A stretch of DNA of 43,160 nt from positions 1-43,160 of the forward strand of contig JAILQT010000030.1 of assembly GCA_024698805.1 (NCBI GenBank), written 5' to 3'. The notes under the pieces were generated by a model that made no database searches, was not told the DNA's origin, and was given only the letters and a program-made list of their open reading frames with translations. Made by a program: the position numbers and the translations under genes. Origin of the DNA: Solobacterium sp. Lineage in GTDB: Bacteria; Bacillota_I; Bacilli_A; Erysipelotrichales; Erysipelotrichaceae. Shown piece after piece: positions 1-9,638 of this stretch (positions are counted from its first letter, which is position 1; each line of letters begins with the position of its first letter).

Positions 1-1
1 C

Positions 2-922
2 AACACGATCTCGATCGTGATCCTGGCTGCAGGCATCCTGCTCGGCGTCGTCAACATGACGCAGAAGAAGGGATTCTTCAACCTCGGCATCGACTTCTCC
101 AGCGGTACGAAACTCACGATCACAAGCAATGAAACGATCGATCTCGACGAAGTGAAGACACTGATGGCGGAAACAGGCTTTGACGGCTTCACATACCAGA
201 GCGCAGGCGACAATGCCGTCTATGCGATCACGAAACAGTCACTGACAACAGATGAACTGAACACGATCAAGGAAGTCTATATCGAAGCTTACGGAATCGA
301 GCCGGGCGACAACGTCGTTACGCCTGTCGTCGGACGCGACCTGGTCAGGAACGCATTCATCCTGACGATCGTCGCATGGATCGCCATGATGATCTATGTC
401 ACGATCCGTTTTGAATGGGACTACGCCCTCGGCTGCATCACCGCGCTGCTGCATGACGTAGGCATCGTCCTTGCCGTATTCTCGATCCTCAGAATGGAAG
501 TCAACATTGAGCTGATCTCCGTCCTGCTCACGATCATCGGTTACTCCATCAACAACTCCATCGTCGTCTTCGACAGGGTTCGTGAGATGCTGAAGGATGT
601 AAAGAGGAAGCCGAACAAAGAGATGTACAGGGACCTCGTCAACAGGGCACTCGACGCAACGATCAAGATGTCCATCAACAGCTCGATCACAACGATCCTG
701 CCTGTCATCGTCCTGCTCGTGATCGGGTCACGCGCGATCATCACATTCATGGTCGCCATGTTCATCGGCCTGATCGCCGGTACGATCTCCTCGATCTTCG
801 TAGCACCGACTGTCTGGATCTGGGCGCGCGATCACTTCAAGCCCCATGAGAAGAAGACAAAGAAGAAGTGGGAAGACAAGGAACACCTTGACGAATACAC
901 GATCAAGGGAATCAACGCATAG
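2..922 (+). CDS. secF: Protein translocase subunit SecF (or SecF half of SecDF), 5'-truncated by the window
   Basis: SecF is a membrane subunit that works with SecD to drive late steps of Sec-dependent protein export using the proton motive force. The reading frame is open from base 2, so the true start, and any fused SecD half, lies outside the window. Visible SecF hallmarks are a first hydrophobic segment followed by GIDFSSGT (the usual GIDFxGGT motif), then an extracellular domain. A cluster of hydrophobic segments follows, carrying GYSINNSIVVFDRVRE, the family signature in the TM4-TM5 region. The C-terminus is a basic, Lys-rich tail. It is followed by a rho-independent terminator and then the HAD-recJ-apt-rel genes, the same neighbourhood as secDF in B. 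subtilis. Whether it is SecF alone or a SecDF fusion cannot be decided here. Confidence 0.93.
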   Translation, partial: NTISIVILAAGILLGVVNMTQKKGFFNLGIDFSSGTKLTITSNETIDLDEVKTLMAETGFDGFTYQSAGDNAVYAITKQSLTTDELNTIKEVYIEAYGIEPGDNVVTPVVGRDLVRNAFILTIVAWIAMMIYVTIRFEWDYALGCITALLHDVGIVLAVFSILRMEVNIELISVLLTIIGYSINNSIVVFDRVREMLKDVKRKPNKEMYRDLVNRALDATIKMSINSSITTILPVIVLLVIGSRAIITFMVAMFIGLIAGTISSIFVAPTVWIWARDHFKPHEKKTKKKWEDKEHLDEYTIKGINA

Positions 923-934
923 TTAAGAAAAGAC

Positions 935-961
935 GCAGATGGGTTTCATCTGCTCTTTTTT
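935..961 (+). terminator. Rho-independent terminator after secF
   Basis: An inverted repeat GCAGATG (935-941) / CATCTGC (947-953) with a 5-nt loop is followed directly by a T-rich run to 961. It ends 15 nt before the next start codon, so it probably attenuates read-through into the HAD gene rather than isolating it fully. Confidence 0.8.
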
Positions 962-975
962 GAAAGGATTTGTAT

Positions 976-1632
976 ATGAAAGCAGTATTATTCGACTGTG
1001 ACGGCCTGATGTTCGATACGGAAGCAGAGGCCCAGAAGATCTGGAAACGGATGGCCGAAGAGAAGGGCATCGACCTCCCGGAGGATTTCCGGTACCACAT
1101 CACAGGTACAGGCAAAAGGGACTATGTCTGGATCGATTCGATCAAAGGCCTGCGCGAGGCGCTGCCGGAGATCTCCGGCAAACGCTTCGACCTGGATTAC
1201 TGGAGGTCATTCGAACCGGACTCACTGAACAAGAAAGGCCTGAAAGAACTGTTTGCCTGGCTGCGTGACAACGGCTACAAAACAGCCGTATGTTCCTCAT
1301 CGCGCAGTGAATATGTGAAGGCGCTGATCTCCACGGTATCGGGAGGGCTCCCGGTCGAAGTCATCGTCGGCGGCGACCATGTCACAAGGTCCAAGCCGGA
1401 CCCGCAGATCTTCCTCCTCGGCGCAAAGACGCTCGGCGTCGAACCGGAAGAATGCCTCGTGCTCGAGGATTCGAAGTTCGGCATCATGGCAGCCGCGGCA
1501 GCGCATATGCGTTCCGTATTCATCGAGGATACGATCGAGCCGGATGCACAGATGGAAGCGCTGATCGATATGCGTGCGGATGATCTTTCCAGGGTCATCG
1601 GCATCCTGAAGGAAATGGAGGCGGCACAGTGA
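976..1632 (+). CDS. HAD-superfamily hydrolase, beta-phosphoglucomutase-like
   Basis: A cytoplasmic haloacid dehalogenase-type phosphatase or phosphomutase of 218 aa. Motif I is FDCDGLMFDTE at residues 6-16 (nucleophile Asp7, general acid Asp9). Motif II is the Ser-rich stretch VCSSSRSEYV, motif III the Lys in SKPDP, and motif IV the acidic LEDSKFG. A helical cap domain sits between motifs I and II, as in beta-phosphoglucomutase-like and sugar-phosphate phosphatases. The substrate cannot be told from sequence. I chose ATG 976 rather than the in-frame TTG at 970 because AAAGGA (963-968) lies 7 nt before the ATG but almost touches the TTG. The stop codon overlaps the GTG start of recJ by 4 nt (GTGA), indicating translational coupling. 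Confidence 0.85.
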   Translation: MKAVLFDCDGLMFDTEAEAQKIWKRMAEEKGIDLPEDFRYHITGTGKRDYVWIDSIKGLREALPEISGKRFDLDYWRSFEPDSLNKKGLKELFAWLRDNGYKTAVCSSSRSEYVKALISTVSGGLPVEVIVGGDHVTRSKPDPQIFLLGAKTLGVEPEECLVLEDSKFGIMAAAAAHMRSVFIEDTIEPDAQMEALIDMRADDLSRVIGILKEMEAAQ

Positions 1633-3209
1633 AGTGGGAGATCATTACCCCGGATGAGCGGGAGATCTGTGAAAGATACCATACCGGCAGGCTGAGCGGG
1701 AAACTGCTCGCTGCTTCCGGCCTTGGGGACGAAGACATCCGCACGCTGCTGGATGATTCGTACCATGTGGTCACTTCCGGAGCGGAATGCGTCCGCCGGT
1801 GTGCAGAGGAACTGGTGAAAGCGAAGACTTCAGGTCTGAAGGTGTTCATCGCCGGCGACTACGACGCCGACGGCATCTGCAGCACGGCGATCATGAAGCG
1901 GACGCTGGACAGGCTCCGGATCACGAACGGCTATTACATCCCTGACAGGCTGAAGGAAGGCTACGGCCTTTCCGCAGCCACGGTGCGCGCCGCGCATGCG
2001 AAGGGCTATGCAATGATCATCACCGTTGACAACGGTGTCAGGGCACACGAGGCGATCGCCTGCGCGCACAGCCTCGGCATGAAGATCATCGTCACTGACC
2101 ACCATGTGATCGACGAAGAGGTCGATGCGGACCTGCTCGTCCATCCCTGCCTTATGGAAGAGGATTATAAATACCTGTGCGGTGCGGGCGTCGCGCTGCA
2201 GATCAGCCGCACGCTGATCGGGGAAGACGACGAGATGACTGCCCTCGCTGCCTGCGCCAGCATCGGCGACGTGATGCCGCTGTGGCGGCAGACGCGCGAG
2301 ATCGTCAAGGCAGGCATGGCAGTCCTGAGGACCGGCAGGCCCAGGCCGCTTGCGAAACTGCTGACGCCGGGCTCCGCTGTCAGCGAGACGACGATCGCGT
2401 TCCAGATCGTGCCGAAGCTCAACAGTGTCGGCCGGATGAGCCATATCTCCAATGTGAACACGGTCGTGCGCTACCTTCTCAGCACAGATGAGAAAGTCCA
2501 GACCGACTACTGCATCCAGCTCGGCCGGATCAATGACCTGCGCCGCGAACTGTCCGTGAAGGAGACTGCAGACGCTGCCAGACTGGACAGAGGGGAGAAG
2601 TTCGCCGTCCTGTATGACCCGTCCTTCCATGAAGGCATCGTCGGCCTTGCGGCGGGAAAGCTCGCGGATGAGTTCCGCCGGCCTGTGCTCGTCATGGCAA
2701 AGGGTGAAGGCATATACAAGGGCAGCGGCAGGGCGCCCGAAGGTTTTGACATGTTCTCCTTCTTTGCGGATTTCGACTATCTGTCCGCGTTCGGCGGCCA
2801 TGAAGCCGCAGTAGGGCTTTCCGTAGCCGAAGGTGATCTTGAGCGGTTCCTGCAGGATGTCCGGGAGAAGATGGAACGCACGGATTTCGTCTATCAGGAG
2901 CCGTGTGAGAAGGCAGTCCTGATCACGGAAAGGATGCTGAACTTCGACGACGTCAGCGACCTGGAGAGGCTGTCCCCGTATCCGAAGGACCTGATCCGCC
3001 CGTATTTTGCCCTGCGCGGGGAATACCGGAAGGTCTATGAATCCGACAAACTCGCGCGCTATGCGATCGCTGCCAATACAGAAGCTGCGCTGTTCAAAAG
3101 GAAAGGACTGCCGTGTCCCGATACGGCGCACGTGCTGATCGGCAGACCGTCTGTGAACAGGTGGAGGAATTCGGTAAAAATACAGCTTGAAATCGAAGAA
3201 ATTTCCTGA
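1629..3209 (+). CDS. recJ: Single-stranded-DNA-specific exonuclease RecJ
   Basis: RecJ is a 5'-3' ssDNA exonuclease used in recombination, mismatch repair and fork processing, belonging to the DHH phosphoesterase family. The 526-aa protein shows the metal-binding motifs DYDADG (residues 77-82), TVDNG near 132 and TDHHV with DHH at 157-159. It also has the GAGVAL segment, and a DHHA1 half with HEGIVGLAAG and the GGHEAAVGLSV nucleic-acid-binding motif, then an OB-like C-terminal region. It is shorter than E. coli or B. subtilis RecJ, lacking much of their C-terminal extension. It starts with GTG, overlapping the stop of the HAD gene, with GGAGG-like bases just upstream. Synteny with apt and rel supports the call. 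Confidence 0.93.
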   Translation: MKWEIITPDEREICERYHTGRLSGKLLAASGLGDEDIRTLLDDSYHVVTSGAECVRRCAEELVKAKTSGLKVFIAGDYDADGICSTAIMKRTLDRLRITNGYYIPDRLKEGYGLSAATVRAAHAKGYAMIITVDNGVRAHEAIACAHSLGMKIIVTDHHVIDEEVDADLLVHPCLMEEDYKYLCGAGVALQISRTLIGEDDEMTALAACASIGDVMPLWRQTREIVKAGMAVLRTGRPRPLAKLLTPGSAVSETTIAFQIVPKLNSVGRMSHISNVNTVVRYLLSTDEKVQTDYCIQLGRINDLRRELSVKETADAARLDRGEKFAVLYDPSFHEGIVGLAAGKLADEFRRPVLVMAKGEGIYKGSGRAPEGFDMFSFFADFDYLSAFGGHEAAVGLSVAEGDLERFLQDVREKMERTDFVYQEPCEKAVLITERMLNFDDVSDLERLSPYPKDLIRPYFALRGEYRKVYESDKLARYAIAANTEAALFKRKGLPCPDTAHVLIGRPSVNRWRNSVKIQLEIEEIS

Positions 3210-3273
3210 AATCAAAAGAAAAGAAATTAGATTGGTTGTATAATATGCGTATCTTTTCTTCGGAGGTAATAAT

Positions 3274-3801
3274 ATGACAGTCAGATTAGAGGATTATATC
3301 GCAACGATACCGGATTTCCCGAAAGAAGGCATTCTTTTCAGAGATGTGACGCCGATGGTCGCCGATGGTGAAGCTTTCCACCAGATGGTCGACGAGATCG
3401 CTGAATACGCGAAGTCGGTCGGTGCCGAAGTGATCGTCGGACCGGAGAGCCGCGGTTTCCTTTTCGGATGTCCTGTAGCCTATGCGATGAATATCGGATT
3501 CGTACCTGTCAGAAAACCCGGCAAGCTGCCGCGCGAAACGGTCTCCTGCACATACGATCTGGAATATGGCTCCAATGAACTGCATATGCATAAAGACGCG
3601 ATCAAACCCGGGCAGAGATGCCTGGTCATCGACGACCTGCTCGCTACCGGCGGGACTGCGGAAGCAGCCTGCAAACTGGTCGAAATGGTCGGCGGCGTCG
3701 TGGCAGGACTTGCTTTTGTCGTTGAACTCGAAGGCCTGGACGGTATCGCGCGTATCGACGGCTACGATGTTTACAGAAAAATGTACCTGTCTGACAAATA
3801 A
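3274..3801 (+). CDS. apt: Adenine phosphoribosyltransferase
   Basis: Apt salvages adenine by joining it to PRPP to give AMP and pyrophosphate in the cytoplasm. The 175-aa protein has the usual family length. It begins with the base-recognition segment [16 protein letters not shown] and contains [10 protein letters not shown]. It carries the PRPP-binding motif [14 protein letters not shown] around residues 117-130. GGAGGT (3262-3267) lies 6 nt before the ATG. A TATAAT at 3239-3244 is a possible -10 box, but no good -35 accompanies it, so it may simply be read with recJ. The order recJ-apt-rel is conserved in many Bacillota. A short terminator overlaps its stop codon. Confidence 0.96.
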   Translation: MTVRLEDYIATIPDFPKEGILFRDVTPMVADGEAFHQMVDEIAEYAKSVGAEVIVGPESRGFLFGCPVAYAMNIGFVPVRKPGKLPRETVSCTYDLEYGSNELHMHKDAIKPGQRCLVIDDLLATGGTAEAACKLVEMVGGVVAGLAFVVELEGLDGIARIDGYDVYRKMYLSDK

Positions 3802-3824
3802 TCGAAGCCGGTCTTCGATTTTTC
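3801..3824 (+). terminator. Short terminator or attenuator between apt and rel
   Basis: The stem ATCGAAG (3801-3807) / CTTCGAT (3813-3819) with a 5-nt loop is followed by five Ts. The stem is only 7 bp, so partial read-through into rel, whose Shine-Dalgarno begins a few bases later, is likely. Confidence 0.65.
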
Positions 3825-3839
3825 AATAAGGGGAGGGAT

Positions 3840-6041
3840 ATGGCTGAACACAAAAATCCGGGAATTGATGATGTAATGGATGAAGCCAAAACATATATTC
3901 ACGCACCGGAGAGTCTTGCATTGCTCGAAAAAGCCGCGAATTACGCGTCCGAGCACCATGCAGGACAATTTCGTCGTTCCGGAGAGCCGTATATCATCCA
4001 CCTGACAAATGTAGCTTACATCCTCGCGAAGATGCGCTGCGGGCCGATGACGGTCGCTGCCGGTTTCCTGCATGACGTGATCGAGGACTGCGGCGTCTCG
4101 CATGAACAGCTCGCCCGTGATTTCAGCGATGAGATGGCGGACCTCGTCGAAGCAGTCACAAAGGTCGGCACCCTTGAGTTCAAGGGGAAGGACGACCCGG
4201 AATACCAGGCTGCCAACCACCGCAAGATCTTCATTGCGATGGCGAAGGACGTGCGCGTCATCCTGGTCAAGCTCGTGGACAGGCTGCACAACATGCGCAC
4301 GCTGCAGTACCAGTCGGAAGCTTCCCAGAAGCGCATCGCGATGGAGACGCTCGAAGTCTATGCGCCGATCGCGCACCGTCTCGGTATCAGTTCCATCAAG
4401 AACGAGCTCGAGGACCTGTCTTTCTTCTATCTGAACCGCGAGGAATACTACCATATCGCCAAGCTCGTGGAAGCGAAGAAGGCGGAGCGCGACGAGGCGG
4501 TCAGCCGCATGATCAGCGACATCTCGGAGATGCTGAAGGAGAACAACATCGAATTCCGGATCTTCGGCAGGTCCAAGCATCTGTATTCGATCTACAGGAA
4601 GATGGTCACAAAGCACAAGCGGTTCGACGAGATCCTCGACCTGCTCGCGATCCGCATCATCACGAAGACGGAACTGAACTGCTACGAGGTGCTGGGTTAC
4701 ATACACGCGGCCTACAAGCCGATCCCCGGCAGGCTGAAGGATTATATCGCCGTCCCGAAAACGAATATGTACCAGTCGATCCATACGACGATCATCGGCG
4801 AGGACGCGAAGATCTTCGAGGTCCAGATCCGGACCGAAGAGATGGACGCTGTCGCCGAACGCGGTGTCGCGGCGCACTGGAGATACAAGGAAGGTTCCAA
4901 ATACGACGCCAGGGCGGAACAGAAGGAGATCGAGAACAAGCTCTCCTGGTTCAAGAACTTCGCACTGTATTCCGAGGACGACGTCAATGAGAGCGCCTCC
5001 GAATACATGGCGACGCTGCAGCGCGACGTCTTTGAAGCCAATGTATATGTCATGACCCCGATGGGGCGCGTCATCGACCTGCCCAACGGCGCTACGCCGA
5101 TCGACTTCGCCTACCGCATCCATACCGATGTCGGCCATACGGCGGTCGGCGCGATCGTCAACAACGCGATGGTGCCGCTGAATACGGAGCTCCATACGGG
5201 CGACGTCGTGCAGATCAAGACGATGAAGGGCACCGGTCCGAGCGAAGACTGGCTGAAATTCGTCAAGACGAACCAGGCACGCAACAAGATCCGCCGCTAC
5301 CTGCAGCTCAAGGAATCCGAAAAGCATGAAGAGCGTGTCGCCGAGGGCGAGAAGGCCCTGGCGGAAGAGCTGCGCAAGCGTGGTGCAGACCCGAAGGAAT
5401 ATCTCGACAAAAAGCATATCGAGCCTTTGTACAGGGAATTCCGGGTGACCAATTATACGGAATTCATGTATTCCCTTGCGGTGAAGTCCAACAGCGTCTC
5501 GGCCGTCGCCGACAGACTGACGAACCAGCGTCATGTGCCGACCGAGGACGAAGTGCTCTCCAGGGTGCTGAACAAGGAAGAGCCGAGGAGGACGACAAAG
5601 CTCGGCCTCGTCATCCCCGGCATCGAGTCGATGAAGATGTCCATCGCGCATTGCTGCAAGCCTGTCTACGGCGATAAGATCGTCGGCTTCATCACGAAGG
5701 CGGACGGCGTCAAGGTGCACCGCGCCGACTGTTCGAACATCATCCACATCAAGAACAGGAAGATCCCCGTCGAATGGGATGAAGGCGATCATGAGCGGCT
5801 GTATGACAGCGTGCTGATCGTCAACTGCTATGACCGCAGCTTCCTGCTCACGGATATCGTGACGCTCGTCAACCAGTGCAAGGTGCCGATGGAATCGGTC
5901 AGCGCCAATGTGAACAAGGACAAGATCACGAGCACGATCAAAATGAGCATCCGCGTCCATGACCTCGATCAGCTCGAGAACGTCATCTCGAATCTGCGGA
6001 AAGTCGAATCGGTCATCACGGTCAAAAGATCGTCGCAATGA
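3840..6041 (+). CDS. relA: Bifunctional (p)ppGpp synthetase/hydrolase Rel (RelA/SpoT homologue)
   Basis: A long RSH enzyme (733 aa) that makes and degrades the alarmone (p)ppGpp in the stringent response, acting at the ribosome. Visible domains in order: the HD hydrolase domain with the intact HD pair in GFLHDVIED (residues 76-83), which argues for active hydrolysis. The synthetase domain follows, with FRIFGRSKHLYSIYRKM and the RLKDYIAVPKTNMYQSIHT segment. Next are a TGS domain beginning VYVMTPMGRVIDLPNGATPIDFAY (about 400-460) and a conserved CC-containing region (IAHCCKPVYGD). The C-terminal ACT domain runs from about residue 655 to the end. An AGGGGAGGG ribosome-binding site precedes the ATG. 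It is followed by the promoter and T-box of hisS, so the transcript probably ends near 6041, although no clear terminator is seen before the next promoter. Confidence 0.96.
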   Translation: MAEHKNPGIDDVMDEAKTYIHAPESLALLEKAANYASEHHAGQFRRSGEPYIIHLTNVAYILAKMRCGPMTVAAGFLHDVIEDCGVSHEQLARDFSDEMADLVEAVTKVGTLEFKGKDDPEYQAANHRKIFIAMAKDVRVILVKLVDRLHNMRTLQYQSEASQKRIAMETLEVYAPIAHRLGISSIKNELEDLSFFYLNREEYYHIAKLVEAKKAERDEAVSRMISDISEMLKENNIEFRIFGRSKHLYSIYRKMVTKHKRFDEILDLLAIRIITKTELNCYEVLGYIHAAYKPIPGRLKDYIAVPKTNMYQSIHTTIIGEDAKIFEVQIRTEEMDAVAERGVAAHWRYKEGSKYDARAEQKEIENKLSWFKNFALYSEDDVNESASEYMATLQRDVFEANVYVMTPMGRVIDLPNGATPIDFAYRIHTDVGHTAVGAIVNNAMVPLNTELHTGDVVQIKTMKGTGPSEDWLKFVKTNQARNKIRRYLQLKESEKHEERVAEGEKALAEELRKRGADPKEYLDKKHIEPLYREFRVTNYTEFMYSLAVKSNSVSAVADRLTNQRHVPTEDEVLSRVLNKEEPRRTTKLGLVIPGIESMKMSIAHCCKPVYGDKIVGFITKADGVKVHRADCSNIIHIKNRKIPVEWDEGDHERLYDSVLIVNCYDRSFLLTDIVTLVNQCKVPMESVSANVNKDKITSTIKMSIRVHDLDQLENVISNLRKVESVITVKRSSQ

Positions 6042-6045
6042 CTGC

Positions 6046-6074
6046 TTGTCTTAAGACATAAAAACAATTATAAT
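6046..6074 (+). promoter_or_regulatory. Sigma-70/SigA-type promoter for the hisS T-box leader
   Basis: A -35 box TTGTCT (6046-6051) and a perfect -10 TATAAT (6069-6074) are separated by exactly 17 nt. Transcription should start near 6081, just ahead of the T-box leader. Confidence 0.8.
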
Positions 6075-6080
6075 CTCTTC

Positions 6081-6297
6081 TGTAAATTCAGAGAGGGAGA
6101 GATATTCTGTGAAAGCCGGTACAGCGACAATGGTACGGTGAAAGCATTGCGGCGGAAACAGAAGCGGACACTCCTTAGAAGATATTCCGAAACAGCAGTA
6201 GGAGTATACGTATTCCGCGTTAAGGAAGAGCGTACGGACATTGTCCGTAAACTGAGGTGGTACCGCGCGCAAGCGTCCTTGGATGAGGGCGTTTTTT
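6081..6297 (+). promoter_or_regulatory. T-box leader (tRNA-sensing riboswitch) controlling hisS-aspS
   Basis: The leader holds the hallmark T-box sequence GAGGTGGTACCGCG (6254-6267), which pairs with the uncharged tRNA acceptor end. Upstream are an AGAGAGGGAGA segment near the stem I base and a GGTGAAAGC element resembling the GNTG loop. The likely specifier region reads GGACACTCC (6166-6174), containing overlapping Asp GAC (6167-6169) and His CAC (6169-6171) codons. The T-box is followed by a competing terminator: GCGTCCTT (6273-6280) / GAGGGCGT (6285-6292) plus a T run to 6297. Uncharged tRNA would stabilise the antiterminator and switch on hisS and aspS. Stem I was folded by eye only, so the exact specifier position is less certain than the T-box itself. 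Confidence 0.9.
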
Positions 6298-6317
6298 ATA
6301 TACTGGGAGGTATTTAC

Positions 6318-7583
<1,266 letters not shown>

Positions 7584-9341
7584 ATGAAAAGAACACATGA
7601 GAACGGCACGCTGCATGCGTGTGATGCGGGCAAAGAAGTAACACTCGTCGGCTGGGTCCAGAAAAGAAGGAACCTCGGCTCGATCGTATTCGTCGATCTG
7701 CGCGACAGGAGCGGCGTCGTCCAGATCACATTCGATGAAACGATCAGTGAAAAGGTGAAGGAAGTACGAAGCGAATTCATCCTGCAGGTGACCGGCACAG
7801 TCCAGATGCGCAAAGACGCCAACCCGAAGATGGCGACCGGCGAGATCGAAGTGCTCGCGAAAGACGTCGTCATCGTCAACCGGGCGGAGACTGCCCCGAT
7901 CACGATCAGCGACGATACCGATACGAATGAAGACACAAGGCTGAAATACAGGTATCTGGATCTCAGAAGGCATGTCCTGCAGCAGAACCTGATCCTGCGC
8001 CACAGGGTATGCATGGCAGCGAGGAACCTGCTGGACTCCGAGGGCTTCGTCGAGATCGAGACGCCGATCCTCGCCAGGAGCACGCCCGAGGGCGCAAGGG
8101 ACTACCTTGTACCTTCCAGGATCTATAACGGCAAGTTCTGGGCACTGCCCCAGTCCCCGCAGATCTACAAGCAGCTGCTGATGATCTCCGGCATGGAGAA
8201 ATACTTCCAGATCGCGAGATGCTTCCGCGACGAGGATCTCAGAAGCGACCGCCAGCCGGAATTCACGCAGATCGATATCGAGATGAGTTTCGGCGACGAA
8301 GATACGATCTTCGGCGTTGTCGAACGGCTGATGAAGGCGATCTTCAGAGAGTGCATCAGCGCGGAACTTGAGGATACGTTCGTACGCATCCCGTACAGCG
8401 AATGCATGCGCCTGTACGGAACGGACAAGCCCGACCTGCGCTTCGGCAATACGATCACGGAACTCAATGACATCTTCAAAGATACGGAATTCCAGGTGTT
8501 CCGGTCCGTTCTTGATACAGACGGTATCATCGGCGCGCTGAAATTCTCCGAAGCAGCTTCGAAATACAGCCGCAAGGGCATCGACAAGCTGCAGGATTTT
8601 GTGAAGCACGGCTTTAAGGCAAAGGCGCTTGCATGGCTGAAGCAGGAGAACGGCACCCTCAGCGGTTCGATCGCAAAGGCGCTCAGCGACGCGGAAAAGG
8701 CAGCGCTCAGCGAAAAGCTCTCCCTGGCAGACGGGGACCTCGTCCTCATCATCGCCGACCAGGCAAAGATCGTCCGCTCATCCCTCGGCGCACTGCGCGT
8801 ACGGCTCGGTCATGAACTGGACCTGATCGAAAAGGATGTATACAAATTCCTGTGGGTCACGGATTTCCCGATGTTCGAATACAGTGAAGAGGAAAACAGA
8901 TGGGTCGCTTCCCATCATCCGTTCACAGCACCGAAGGAAGAAGATGTCCGGTACCTCTTCTCGGATCCCGGACGCGTATCCTCCAGGGCGTACGACCTCG
9001 TCCTCAACGGGTATGAACTGCTGAGCGGCTCGATCCGTATCCATGACCAGGATCTGCAGGAGAAGGTCTTCGAAGCCATCGGCCTGACGATGGAAGAGGC
9101 GCAGGAACGCTTCGGTTTCTTCCTGCAGGCATTCCGCTACGGCACGCCCCCGCACGGCGGCGTCGGCATCGGTCTGGAAAGACTCGTCATGGTGCTGGCC
9201 GGCACGGACAATATCCGCGACGTCGTTGCCTTCCCGACAACGAACAGCTCCCTCGACCTCATGTCGGATGCCCCGAATGTCGTTGACAGGGCACAGCTTG
9301 ACATTCTCGGAATTGAGATAACCAAAAACAATAACGATTAA
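7584..9341 (+). CDS. aspS: Aspartate--tRNA ligase
   Basis: Class II synthetase charging tRNA-Asp, 585 aa, the normal length for the bacterial type. An N-terminal OB-fold anticodon-binding domain (residues 1-110, with VGWVQKRRNLGSIVFVDLRD) precedes the catalytic core. Motif 2 is FRDEDLRSDRQPEFTQID, and a bacterial GAD insertion domain occupies roughly residues 290-410. Motif 3 is GVGIGLERL near the C-terminus. It starts at the base after the hisS stop codon, with its ribosome-binding site (GGGAG) inside the end of hisS. This implies coupled translation and shared T-box control. No bacterial AspRS/AsnRS discrimination was attempted. Confidence 0.96.
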   Translation: MKRTHENGTLHACDAGKEVTLVGWVQKRRNLGSIVFVDLRDRSGVVQITFDETISEKVKEVRSEFILQVTGTVQMRKDANPKMATGEIEVLAKDVVIVNRAETAPITISDDTDTNEDTRLKYRYLDLRRHVLQQNLILRHRVCMAARNLLDSEGFVEIETPILARSTPEGARDYLVPSRIYNGKFWALPQSPQIYKQLLMISGMEKYFQIARCFRDEDLRSDRQPEFTQIDIEMSFGDEDTIFGVVERLMKAIFRECISAELEDTFVRIPYSECMRLYGTDKPDLRFGNTITELNDIFKDTEFQVFRSVLDTDGIIGALKFSEAASKYSRKGIDKLQDFVKHGFKAKALAWLKQENGTLSGSIAKALSDAEKAALSEKLSLADGDLVLIIADQAKIVRSSLGALRVRLGHELDLIEKDVYKFLWVTDFPMFEYSEEENRWVASHHPFTAPKEEDVRYLFSDPGRVSSRAYDLVLNGYELLSGSIRIHDQDLQEKVFEAIGLTMEEAQERFGFFLQAFRYGTPPHGGVGIGLERLVMVLAGTDNIRDVVAFPTTNSSLDLMSDAPNVVDRAQLDILGIEITKNNND

Positions 9342-9394
9342 TATACAGCGTGTCAAGACTGTTATTACGAAATGCGCTGTCGTATAATTTAATT

Positions 9395-9548
9395 GCCGGA
9401 GGACTTCGTATTTTTCCTACATTTTGATATAAGGGAATTCTGACTGGAGATTCCTGTGTTGAACGCTCGGTACGGCCGAGAATCCTGACGGATGACCAAG
9501 AATACCCACCTCTACATAAGAGGGAACATATCACCCCTTCGGCTAAAC
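9395..9548 (+). ncRNA. ssrS: Probable 6S RNA
   Basis: A non-coding gap of nearly 300 nt follows aspS, exactly where B. subtilis carries its 6S-1 RNA. A perfect -10 TATAAT (9383-9388) puts the start at about 9395. The 5' end GCCGGAGG (9395-9402) pairs with CCTTCGGC (9536-9543), forming the closing helix of a long, largely double-stranded RNA. The interior holds several shorter pairings, such as CTCGGTACGGCCGAG near the apex, separated by internal bulges, as expected of a 6S RNA that mimics an open promoter for RNA polymerase. A strong terminator follows. The call rests on synteny, size and fold. A covariance search would settle it, and the exact ends are uncertain. Confidence 0.75.
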
Positions 9549-9552
9549 CGCA

Positions 9553-9585
9553 GAAAAACTGCCGTCTGATTTCGGCAGTTTTTAA
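9553..9585 (+). terminator. Terminator after the 6S RNA
   Basis: An inverted repeat AAAAACTGCCG / CGGCAGTTTTT (9554-9583) gives a stem of about 11 bp with a T-rich 3' side. It separates the 6S RNA from the AIM24-like gene. Confidence 0.85.
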
Positions 9586-9638
9586 TATTTGCGCGCTTTT
9601 TTTCATGTATGATTAGTACATACAAGGAGAAAAACAAA

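Noticed and set aside
3771-6038. 755-codon open frame on the minus strand
   Set aside because: It lies entirely opposite rel, whose domains are unmistakable. The GC-rich third positions create long antisense frames, and the product has no recognisable domain.
6138-6317. N-terminal extension of HisRS
   Set aside because: These codons cover the T-box and its terminator; the conserved protein and ribosome-binding site begin at 6318.
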